Position numbers and translations under genes: made by a program. The notes below the pieces were generated by a model, which ran no database searches, was not told the DNA's origin, and worked only from the letters and a program-made list of their open reading frames with translations. DNA of 64,000 nt, from NCBI RefSeq assembly GCF_003086295.3, contig NC_092038.1, positions 97,433,837-97,497,836 on the forward strand. The letters are read 5' to 3'. Below are positions 23,361 through 33,335 of this stretch, piece after piece. The DNA is from Arachis hypogaea (lineage: Eukaryota > Streptophyta > Magnoliopsida > Fabales > Fabaceae). The stretch's first letter is position 1. Every line of letters begins with the position of its first letter.

Positions 23361-24766
23361 CAACACCAAACTTAAATTGTTGCTTGTCCCCAAGCAACTG
23401 AAAATCAAAATAGGATAAAAAGAAGAGAATATACTATAGACTCCAAAATATCAAGGAAACTTAGCTCCAATTAGATGAGCGGGACTAGTAGCTTTTTGCT
23501 TCCGAACAGTTTTGGCATCTCACTTCATCCTTTGAAGTTCAGAATGATTGGCATCTATAGGAACTCAGAACTCAGATAGTGTTATTGATTCTCCTAGTTA
23601 AGTATAATGATTCTTGAACATAGCTATTGTATGAATCTTGGCTGTGGCCCAAAGCACTCTGTCTTCCAGTATTACCACCGGATACATACATGCCACAGAC
23701 ACATACTTGGGTGAACCTTTTCAGATTGTGACCCAGCTTTGCTAGAGTCCCCAATTAGAGGTGTCCAGGGTTCTTAAGCACACTCTTTTTGCCTTGGATC
23801 ACAACTTTATTTCTTTTTCTTCTATCTCTTTTTTTTTCGTTTTTTTTCAAGTTTTTTTTTGAACCACTGCTTTTTCTTGCTTCAAGAATCAATTTGATGA
23901 TTTTTCAGATCTTCAATAACAGTTTTCTTTTTCCTCATTCTTTCAAGAGCCAACAATTTTAACATTCTTAAAACAACAATTTCAAAAGACATATGCACTG
24001 TTCAAGCATTCATTCAGAAAACAAAAAGAAAGGGGAGAGGGGAGATAGGAGAAGAGCAAATTCGAATGGTGTGGGGAAATAGGGAGGCCGAACGTGTATT
24101 TATAAGGGGGGAAGAGATTTCGAAAATTTTGAAGGAGATTTGAGAAGATATGGAGAGAATTTGAGAGAAATTTGAGTTTTTGAAGAAGATTTGAGAGAGA
24201 TTTGAAGATTGATTTCAATTTTTGAAAATGTGTTTATGTAGAAAGTTTGAAGGTGAATGATGAAAGTTTGAAATGTGTTTATGTAGAAAATTATGGATAA
24301 AAAAAAGGAAAGTTTGAAAAAATTTTAATCAGAAAGCAAAATCTCTGGTCCCCACCTTTCTGGCGTTAAACGCCCAGAATGGTATCCATTCTGGCGTTTA
24401 ACGCCCATTTGTTGGCCATTGTGGGCGTTTAACACCAAGCCAGGTACCCTGGCTGGCGTTAAACACCAGAATCCCCTTTGTTACTGGGGGTTTTGTTAAA
24501 CGCCCAGGATGCTGCACACCTGGCGTTAAACGCCCAGAATGGTGCCCATTCTGGCGTTTAACGCCCAAAATGGCACCTTTACTGGTGTTAAACGCCTAGA
24601 ATGGTGCCCATTCTGGCGTTTAACACCCAAAGTACCCCTTACTGGCATTTTTTTGCCAGTAAGCTCTTTTTCTCTGCTTTTTGCATTGAATTCTTCTATA
24701 ACTCTGTGAATTCCTTCGATTTTGATAATTGCCCTTGTAGAAACAAAACATATAACCTGCTAATGA
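23361..24766 (-). repeat. Element E 3' region: env-position ORF lost, palindrome cluster
   Basis: Just inside the LTR are CAACACCAAACTTAAATTG and other blocks shared with C and F. At about 24010-24035 the sequence passes directly from the block downstream of C's env-position ORF (TGAATGAATGCTTGAACAG in sense) to the block upstream of it (CCATTCGAATTTG in plus-strand terms), so the whole ORF is missing. Seven or more GGCGTTTAACGCC-type palindromes lie at 24358-24630. No ORF. Confidence 0.75.
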
Positions 24767-24812
24767 CTGGGTTGCCTCCCAGCAAGCGCTTCTTTACTGT
24801 CTTTAGCTGGAC
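24767..24812 (-). other. Post-pol tandem hairpin module (E copy)
   Basis: In sense: GTCCAGCTAAAGAC, AAGCGCTT, then CTGGG-AGGCAA-CCCAG. It lies 13 nt past the integrase stop. It shares the C-G stem state with element C. Confidence 0.7.
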
Positions 24813-24824
24813 CTTCACTGAGAA

Positions 24825-27800
24825 TCACTCAAGTCTCAGTTTTGAGCATTCTTGCTCAAAATTGCTTTCAAGATAATGTTTGATCCTCTGTCCATTAACA
24901 ATGAACTTCTTGTCAGAGTCAGTATCCTGGAGCTCAACATATCCATATGGTGACACTCTTGTAATCACATACGGACCCCTCCACCGGGATTTAAGCTTTC
25001 CTGGGAACAATCTGAGCCTAGAGTTGAAGAGCATAACTTTTTGTCCTGGCTCAAAGACTCTGGATGACAACTTCTTGTCATGCCACTTCTTTGCCTTTTC
25101 CTTATAAATTTTTGCATTTTCAAAGGCATTGAGTCTGAACTCCTCTAGCTCATTTAGCTGGAGCAATCTTTTTTCACCAGCTAACTGAGCATCCATGTTT
25201 AGGAACCTGGTTGCCCAGTAGGCTTTATGTTCCAGTTCCACGAGCAGATGACAGGCCTTCCCATACACCAGTTGGTATGGAGAGGTTCCTATAGGAGTCT
25301 TGAATGCTGTTCTGTATGCCCACAGAGCATCATCCAAACTCTTTGCCCAATCCTTTCTTCGGGCTATCACAGTCCATTCTAGGATTCTTTTTAGCTCTCT
25401 GTTAGAGACTTCAGCTTGCCCATTTGTCTGTGGATGATATGGAGTTGCCACTTTGTGGCTAATTCTATATCGGACCATAGCAGAGTATAGCTGTTTATTG
25501 CAGAAATGAGTGCCCCCGTCACTAATTAGTACTCTGGGAACACCAAACCTGCTGAAGATGTATTTCTGGAGGAATTTCAGCACGGTCTTGGTATCATTAG
25601 TGGGTGTAGCAATTGCTTCTACCCACTTAGATACATAGTCCACTGCTACCAGAATGTAAGTGTTTGAGTATGATGGCGGGAATGGACCCATGAAGTCAAT
25701 CCCCCATACATCAAACAATTCAATCTCTAATATCCCTTGTTGAGGCATGGCATATCCGTGAGGCAAGTTACCAGCTCTTTGGCAACTGTCACAGTTACGC
25801 ACAAACTCCCGGGCATCTCTATAGAGAGTAGGCCAGTAGAAGCCACATTGGAGGACTTTAGTGGCTGTTCGCTCACTTCCAAAATGTCCCCCATACTGTG
25901 ATCCATGGCAATGCCACAGGATCCTCTGTGCTTCTTCTCTGGGTACACATCTGCGGATCATTCCGTCTGCACATCTCTTAAAGAGATATGGCTCATCCCA
26001 TAGGTAGTACTTGGCATCTGAAATTAATTTCTTTCTTTGCACTCTGCTATACTCATGTGGTATGAACCTCACAGCTTTATAATTTGCAATATCTACAAAC
26101 CATGGAGCTTCCTGGATGGCAAAGAGTTGCTCATCTGGGAAAGTCTCAGAAATCTCAGTAGAAGGGAGGGACGCCCCAGCTACTGGTTCTATTCGGGACA
26201 GATGATTAGCTACCTGGTTCTCTGTCCCTTTTCTGTCTCTTATTTCTATATCAAACTCTTACAGAAGCAACACCCATCATATAAGCCTGGGTTTTGAATC
26301 CTGCTTTGTGAGTAAGTATTTAAGAGCAGCATGGTCAGTGTACACAATCACTTTGGATCCCACTAGATAGGATCTAAACTTGTCAATGGCATAGACCACT
26401 GCAAGTAAATCTTTTTCTGTAGTTGTGTAATTCTTCTGTGCATCATTTAGAACACGGCTGGCATAATAAATGATGTGCAGAAGCTTGTTATGCCTCTGTT
26501 CCAACACTGCACCAATGGCATGGTCACTGGCATCACACATTAGTTCAAATGGCAATGTCCAGTTTGGTGCAGAGATGACTGGTGCTGTGACCAGCTTGGC
26601 TTTCAGGGTCTCAAATGCCTGCAGACACTGTGTGTCAAACACAAATGGTGTGTCAGCAGCTAGCAGGTTGCTCAAAGGTTTTGCAATTTTTGAAAAATCC
26701 TTTATAAACCTTCTGTAGAATCCTGCATGCCTCAAAAAGCTTCTGATTGCCTTAACATTGGCAGGTGGTGGTAATTTTTTAATTACCTCTACCTTTGCCT
26801 TATCCACCTCTATTCCCCTGCTTGAAATTTTGTGTCCAAGGACAATTCCCTCAGTCACCATAAAGTGACATTTCTCCCAGTTTAAAACCAGGTTAGTCTC
26901 TTGGCACCTTTTCAGGACAAGTGCTAGGTGGTCAAGACAGGAGCTGAATGAGTCTCCATATACTGAGAAGTCATCCATGAAGACTTCTAGGAATTTATCC
27001 ACCATATCAGAGAAGATGGATAGCATGCATCTCTGAAAGGTTGCAGGAGCATTACACAGACCAAAAGGCATCCTCCTGTAGGCAAACACGCCAGAAGGGC
27101 AAGTAAATGCTGTTTTCTCTTGGTCCTGAGGATCTACTGCAATTTGGTTGTAACCTGAATAGCCATCCAAAAAGCAGTAATAATCATGACCAGCTAGTCT
27201 TTCTAGCATTTGGTCTATGAATGGTAAAGGAAAATGATCCTTTCTGGTGGCTGTATTGAGCCTTCTGTAGTCAATACACATACGCCACCCTGTGACTGTT
27301 CTTGTAGGAACCAGTTCATTTTTTTTCATTATGAACCACTGTCATGCCTCCCTTTTTGGGGACAACTTGGACAGGGCTCACCCAGGGGCTATCAGAAATA
27401 GGGTAAATAATCCCAGCCTCTAGTAATTTAGTGACCTCTTTCTGCACCACCTCCTTCATGGCTGGATTTAGCCTCCTTTGTGGTTGGACCACTGGTTTGG
27501 CATTATCCTCCAACAGGATCTTGTGCATGCATCTAGCTGGGCTAATGCCCTTAAGATCACTTATGGACCACCCAAGAGCTGTCTTGTGTGTCCTTAGCAC
27601 TTGAATCAGTGCTTCCTCTTCTTGTGAATTTAAAGCAGAGCTTATAATCACTGGAAAAGTGTCACCCTCTCCCAGAAATGCATACTTCAGGGATGGTGGT
27701 AGTGGTTTGAGTTCAGGTTTGGGAGGCTTATCCTCCTCCTGAGGAATTTTCGAAAATTCCTTTGTTTCCTCTGGTTCTTCTTGATCAGGCTGAGCATCCT

Positions 27801-28290
27801 TGAAGATGTCCTCAAGCTCTGATTCTAGACTTTCAGTCATATTGATCTCTTCCACCAAAGAGTCAATAATGTCAGCGCTCATGCAGTCATTTGGTGTGTC
27901 TGGATGCTGCATAGCTTTTACAGCATTCAACTTGAACTCATCCTCATTGACTCTCAAGGTTACTTCCCCTTTTTGTACATCAATGAGAGTTCGTCCAGTT
28001 GCTAGGAAAGGTCTTCCTAGAATGAGAGTTGCACTCTTGTGCTCCTCCATTTCCAGCACCACAAAGTCAGTTGGAAAGGCGAAAGGCCCAACCTTGACAA
28101 TCATGTCCTCTATTATGCCTGATGGATGTTTAATGGAGCCATCAGCAAGTTGGAGGCATATCCGGGTTGGTTTGACTTCTTCAGTCAACCCAAGCTTTCT
28201 GATAGTGAATGCAGGTATTAGATTGATGCTTGCTCCAAGATCACATAGGGCTGTCTTGGTGCAAGCACCTTCTAATGTGCATGGTATCAT
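24825..28290 (-). pseudogene. pol: Element E pol: protease, RT, RNase H, integrase with stop and frameshift
   Basis: Three open pieces. 28290-27316: protease ([22 protein letters not shown]), acidic linker and the N-terminal part of RT. A frameshift at a run of T/A near 27325 leads to 27329-26277: RT ([22 protein letters not shown]) and RNase H ([25 protein letters not shown]). A CAA-to-TAA stop near 26262 lies in the RNase H-integrase connection. 26072-24825: integrase with [38 protein letters not shown] and [10 protein letters not shown], so its zinc finger and catalytic triad are intact. With one frameshift and one stop it cannot make a full Pol. Confidence 0.93.
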
Positions 28291-29610
28291 AAAGCTTCCT
28301 GGATCTTGAAGCTTTTCTGGTAAGCTTTTCAGAATGACTGCACTGCATTCTTCAGTATTTCTCAGTTTCTCTCCAATCCTTCTTATGACTTAAGATCTCT
28401 TTCATGAACTTAGCATAAGAAGGTATTTGCTCAAGTGCCTCTGCAAACGAAATCTTTATTTTAAGAGTCCTTAAATAGTCTGCAAAGTGGGCAAATTGCT
28501 TATCCTGTTCCGCTTGGCGGAGTTTCTGAGGATAAGGCATCTTGGCCTTATATTCTTCAACCTTAGTTGCTGCAGGTTTATTCCTTACAGAAGTGGTTGA
28601 AGAAGCCTTTTTAGAGGGATTACTGTCAGCACTCTCAGGTGTCTGATCCTCCCTTTGCGTCTGAATGCCAGGATTGGGTGAAGATTCGGCGTTTAACGCC
28701 AACTTCTCTCCCTTCTCTGGCGTTTGAACGCCAGAACTGGGCAGGGAATGGGCGTTTAATGCCAACTTCCCCCCTTTTCTGGCGTTTGAACGCCAAAAGT
28801 GCTCCTCTCTGGGCTCTTACTGTCCTCAGAGGGATTTTGAACAGTGGCTTGGTTATCCTCTGTCAGTTGTTCCTTATTTGGCTTTTTGCTACTTTGAGCA
28901 GTGTTATTCAATGTCTTCCCACTCCTCAGTTGAACTGCTTGACATTCTTCTATTATCTGTTTAGATATCTGCTGTTTTGCCTGATTCAACTACAGTTCTA
29001 TGTTCTTGTTAGCAATTTTAGTTTCTTGGAGCATCTCTTTAAATTCTGCTAACTGTTTTGTCATCAGTTGTAATTGCTGATTAAGCTCAACCATCTGTTC
29101 TTGAGGATTAGGATCAGTGGCTACTACCATAACTTCTTCCTTTGTAGAGGACTCATTGCTAGAGTACAAATATTGATTTCTAGCAACAGTATCTATAAGC
29201 TCTTGAGCCTCTTCAATCGTCTCCCTCATATGTATAGATCCACCAGCTAAGTGATCTAAAGACATCTGAGCTTTTTCTATAAGCCCATAGTAGAAGATGT
29301 CTAACTGTACCCACTCTGAAAACATTTCAGAGGGGCATTTTCTTAGCATACCTATATACCTCTCCTAGGCATTGTAAAGGGATTCATTATCCTCTTGTTT
29401 AAAGCCTTGGATGTCCAGCCTTAGCTGTGTCATCCTCTTTGGAGGGTAAAATTGATTCAGGAATTTGTCTGATAACTGTTTCCATGTCTTTATGCTTGCT
29501 GTAGGTTGGTTGTTTAACCACCTCTTAGCTTGATCTTTTACAGCAAATGGAAACAGTAATAATCTATAGACATCCTGATCCACCTCTTTATCACGTACTG
29601 TGTCAGCAAG
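28291..29610 (-). pseudogene. gag: Element E gag, 3' part, broken
   Basis: It continues the E gag after the F insertion. Readable blocks: ADTVRDKEVDQDVYRLLLFP, AKRWLNNQ, FLNQFYPPKRM, then a TGG-to-TAG stop at about 29365 (LYNA-stop-ERY), MLRKCPSEMFSEW, DHLAGGS, an in-frame stop near 28990, and IIEECQAVQLRSGK. The linker (28680-28800) encodes tandem ALNA and GVQTP peptides made of GGCGTTTAACGCC palindromes. Shifts occur near 28760 and 28355. The apparent Met start in the F LTR near 29673 is an artefact of the insertion. Confidence 0.88.
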
Positions 29611-31356
29611 TGGTGCGCGAAATTGTGAACAATACTTTTTCACAACTCTCATAATCCCCGGTAATGGCTCCAAGAACTTGGTGGCTCAATACCATGGCAT
29701 TACACAACTTCGCACAACTAACCAGCAAGTGCACTGGGTCGTCCAAGTAATAAACCTTACGCGAGTAAGGGTCGATCCCACGGAGATTGTTAGTATTGAA
29801 GCAAGCTATGGTCATCTTGTAAATCTTAGTCAGGCAAACTCAAATGTATATGGTGATGAACGAAAATAACATAAAAGATAAAGATAGTGATACTTATGTA
29901 ATTCATTGGTAGGAACTTCAGATAAGCGTATGAAGATGCCTTCCCTTCCGTCTCTCTGCTTTCCTACAGTCTTCATCCAATTCTTCTTACTCCTTTCCAT
30001 GGCAAACTCGTGTAGGGTCTCACTGTTGTCAGCAGCTACCTCCCATCCTCGCAGTGAAAGCTAATGCACACACTCTGTCACAGTGCTGCCAATCACCGGT
30101 GTGGTTCCCTCCCCTACTGGAATAGAATCCAGTGATTCTTTTGCGTCTGTCACTAACGCCCAGTAAGTTACAGGTTTGAAGCACGTCACAGTCATTCAGT
30201 CATTGAATCCTACTCAGAATACCACAGACAAGGTTAGACCTTCCGGATTCTCTTGAATGCTGCCATCAATTCTTGCCTATACCACGAAGATTCTGACTTC
30301 ACGGAATGGCTGGCTCGTTTGTCAGGCGAGCACTCGGTTGTCAGGCGATCAACCATGCATCGTGCAATCAGGAATCCAAGAGATATTCACCAAGCCTCAA
30401 ATGCTTGTAGAACAAGAATGGTTGTCAGTCACTTTGTTCATGGGTGAGAATGGTGATGGGCGTCAATCATCACCTTCATCAAGTTGAAGAACAAGTGATA
30501 TCTTGGATAAAGAACAAGCGGAATTGAATGGAAGAACAATAGTAATTGCATTAATACTCGAGGTACAGCAGAGCTCCACACCTTAATCTATGGTGTGTAG
30601 AAGCTCCACCGTTGAAAATACATAAGCATAAGGTCTAGGCATGGCCGAATGGCCAGCCTCCCAATGATCTAAGATCTAAAGTGATCAAAAGATATAAAGA
30701 TCCAAAGACTTAAAGATCCAAAGACTTCTAATACAATAGTCAAAGGTCCTACTTATAGAAAACTAGTAACCTAAGGTGTACAGAAATGAGTAAATGACAT
30801 AAAAATCCACTTCCGGGCCCACTTGGTGTGTGCTTGGGCTGAGCAATGAAGCAAATTTCGTGCAGAGACTCCTCTTGGAGTTAAACGCCAGCTTTAGTGC
30901 CAGTTTGGGCGTTTAACTCCCATTTGGGTGCCAGTTCCAGCGTTTAACGCTGGGATTTCCTGAGGTGACTTTGAACGCCGGTTTGGGCCATCAAATCTTG
31001 GGCAAAGTATGGACTATCATATATTGCTGGAAAGCTCAGGATGTCTACTTTCCAAAGCCGTTGAGAGCGCGCCAATTGGGCTTCTGTAGCTCCAGAAAAT
31101 CCACTTCGAGTGCAGGGAGGTCAGAATCCAACAGCATCTGCAGTCCTTTTTGGTCTCAGAATCAGATTTTTTGCTCAGGTCCCTCAATTTCAGCCAGAAA
31201 ATACCTGAAATCACAGAAAAACACACAAACTCATAGTAAAGTCCAGAAAAGTGAATTTTAACTAAAAACTAATAAAAATATAATAAAAACTAACTAAAAG
31301 ATACTAAAAACATACTAAAAACAATGCCAAAAAGTGTATAAATTATCCGCTCATCA
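29611..31356 (-). repeat. Element F 3' LTR (1746 bp)
   Basis: In sense TGATGAGCGGATAATTTATA ... TTTCGCGCACCA. It is longer than the E LTR, partly because its end contains a relic of an older PBS and LTR terminus (29655-29690). Differences from 37282-39027 that I find: C/A at 29648 and T/C at 31036. A CTATAAGTAGGA TATA-like box lies near 30750. Confidence 0.95.
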
Positions 31357-32291
31357 CAACACCAAACTTAAATTGTTGCTTGTCCTCAAGCAACTGAAAA
31401 TCAAATAAGATAAAAAGAAGAGAATATACTATAGACTCCAAATTATCAATGAAACTTAGCTCCAAATTAGATGAGCGGGACTAGTAGCTTTTTGCCTCCG
31501 AACAGTTTTGGCATCTCACTTTATCCTTTGAAATTCAGAATGATTGGCTTCTTTAGGAACTCAGAATCCAGATAGTGTTATTGATTCTCTTAGTTAAGTA
31601 TGATGATTCTTGAACACAGCTACTTATTGAGTCTTGGCCGTGGCCCAAAGCACTCTGTTTTCCAGTATTACCACCGGATACATACATGCCACAGACACAT
31701 AATTGGGTGAACCTTTTCAGATTGTGACTCAGCTTTGCTAAAGTCCCCAATTAGAGGTGTCCAGGGTTCTTAAGCACACTCTTTTTGCCTTGGATCACAA
31801 CTTTATTTTTTTCTTTTTCTTTTTCTTTTTCTTTCTCTCCTTTTTTTTCGTTTTTCTCTCTCTCTCTTTTTTTTTTTGTATTCACTGCTTTTTCTTGCTT
31901 CAAGAATCATTTTTATGATTTTTCAGATCCTCAGTAACATGTTTCCTTTTTCATTATTCTTTCAAAAGCCAACAATTTTAACATTCATGAACAACAAATT
32001 CAAAAGATATATGCACTGTTCAAGCATACATTCAGAAAACAAAAAGTGTTGTCACCACATCAAACTAATTAAGCTAGTTTTAAAGATGAATTTGAAATCC
32101 TGTACTTCTTGTTCTTTTGTGATAAAAACAGTTTTCTTTTAAGAAAGGTGACGGATTCATAGGACATTCATAACTTTAAGGCATTGATACTAAGACACTA
32201 ATGATCATAAGACACAAACATGGACAAACATAAGCATAAAATTCGAAAAACAGAAGAATAAAGAACAAGGAAATCAAAGAACGGGTCCACC
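31357..32291 (-). other. Element F 3' non-coding region
   Basis: CAACACCAAACTTAAATTG lies next to the LTR, followed by blocks shared with E and C (CACCTCTAATTGGGGACTTT, CTGAATGTATGCTTGAACAG). A pyrimidine-rich run (31805-31880) includes (TTTTTC)n and (TC)n. No ORF. Confidence 0.65.
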
Positions 32292-32619
32292 TTAGTGATG
32301 GCGGCTCTTTCTTCCTCTTGAAGGTCTTATGGAGTGCTTGAGCTCCTCAATGTCTCTTCCTTGTCTTTGTTGCTCCTCTCTCATGATTCTTTGATCTTCT
32401 CTAATTTCATGGAGGAGAATGGAGTGTTCTTGGTGCTCCACCCTTAGTTGTCCCATGTTGGAACTCAATTCTCCTAGGGAGGTGTTCAGTTGCTCCCAAT
32501 AGTCTTGTGGAGGAAAGTACATCCCTTGAGGTGAATCTCTCCATCTCCCATGACTCGGAGGTGGAAGCTTTTGCCTTCCCTTTCCTCTTTCTAGAGGTTT
32601 CTCCGGCCTTGGATGCCAT
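32292..32619 (-). pseudogene. Element F remnant of the env-position ORF
   Basis: An ATG at 32619 opens a Lys/Arg-rich start (MASKAGETSRKRKGKAKA). In another frame the downstream part reads QDYWEQLNTSLGELSSN and REDQRIMREEQQRQGRDIEELK, ending at a stop at 32292. That tail aligns with the C-terminal coiled coil of the C ORF (DYWNRLEASITKLQ ... EQQGRELQELK). The whole central domain is missing, so this is an internally deleted relative. The longer apparent frame up to 32888 (Pro/Ser-rich) is probably fortuitous. Confidence 0.65.
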
Positions 32620-33270
32620 AAATGGTTATGGAAAAGCAATGCTTTTACCACACCAAACTTAAAAGGTTTGCTCGTCCTCGAGAAAAAGAAGAAAGAAGAG
32701 AGTAGAAGAAGAAGAAAGGAGGAAGAGGGAGATGGTGGTGTGTTCGGCCAAAGAGGGGGAGAAGTGGTGTTTAGGTTGTGTGAAAATGAAGGGTTGAAGA
32801 AGGGTTTATATATGGGTGTTGAGGTGATTGGTGAATGGGTGAAGAAGAGAGAGGGTGGTGGGGTTGGTGGGGATCCTGTGGGGTCCACAGATCCTTAGGT
32901 GTCAAGGAAAAGTCATCCCTGCACCAAATGGCACTCAAAAACACGTTTTGAGCTAATTCTGGCGTTAAACGCCGGGCTGGTGCCCTTTTCTGGCGTTTAA
33001 CGCCAGGTTCTTTCCCCTTCCTGGCGTTTAACGCCAGTCTGGTGCCCTTTTCTGGCGTTAAACGCCCAGAATGGTGCCAGACTGGGCGTTAAACGCCCAA
33101 CTGCTAGCCTCACTGGCGTTTAAACGCCAGTGAGTTCTTCCTCCAGGGTGTGCTGTCTTTCTTCCTATTTTTCATTCTGTTTTTGCTTTTTTCATGGATT
33201 TTGTGACTTCTTATGATCATCAACCTACAAAAAAGATAAAATAACAAAGAAAATAGTTAACTATAAAACA
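32620..33270 (-). repeat. Element F region with GGCGTTTAACGCC palindromes
   Basis: It holds CACCAAACTTAAAAGG (32651), a purine-rich run (32680-32760) and six palindromes of the GGCGTTTAACGCC type at about 32961, 32992, 33021, 33051, 33085 and 33112. No credible ORF. Confidence 0.75.
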
Positions 33271-33316
33271 TTGGGTTGCCTCCCAACAAGCGCTTCTTTA
33301 ATGTCATTAGCTTGAC
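33271..33316 (-). other. Post-gag-protease tandem hairpin module (F copy)
   Basis: In sense: GTCA-AGCTAA-TGAC, AAGCGCTT, TTGGG-AGGCAA-CCCAA. It is kept 20 nt past the stop of the gag-protease frame although pol is absent. Elsewhere the same module follows pol, so it marks the downstream side of the pol deletion. Confidence 0.75.
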
Positions 33317-33335
33317 AGAGGACTCTCATGGAGCC

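Noticed and set aside
29600..29869. Frames across LTR edges of F, repeated at 37250-37540
   Set aside because: They span LTR/flank junctions and are created by the insertions; not conserved protein.
32620..32888. N-terminal extension (Pro/Ser/Phe-rich) of the F env-position remnant
   Set aside because: The better start is the ATG at 32619 in another frame, with a basic segment typical of this ORF; the extension is low-complexity.
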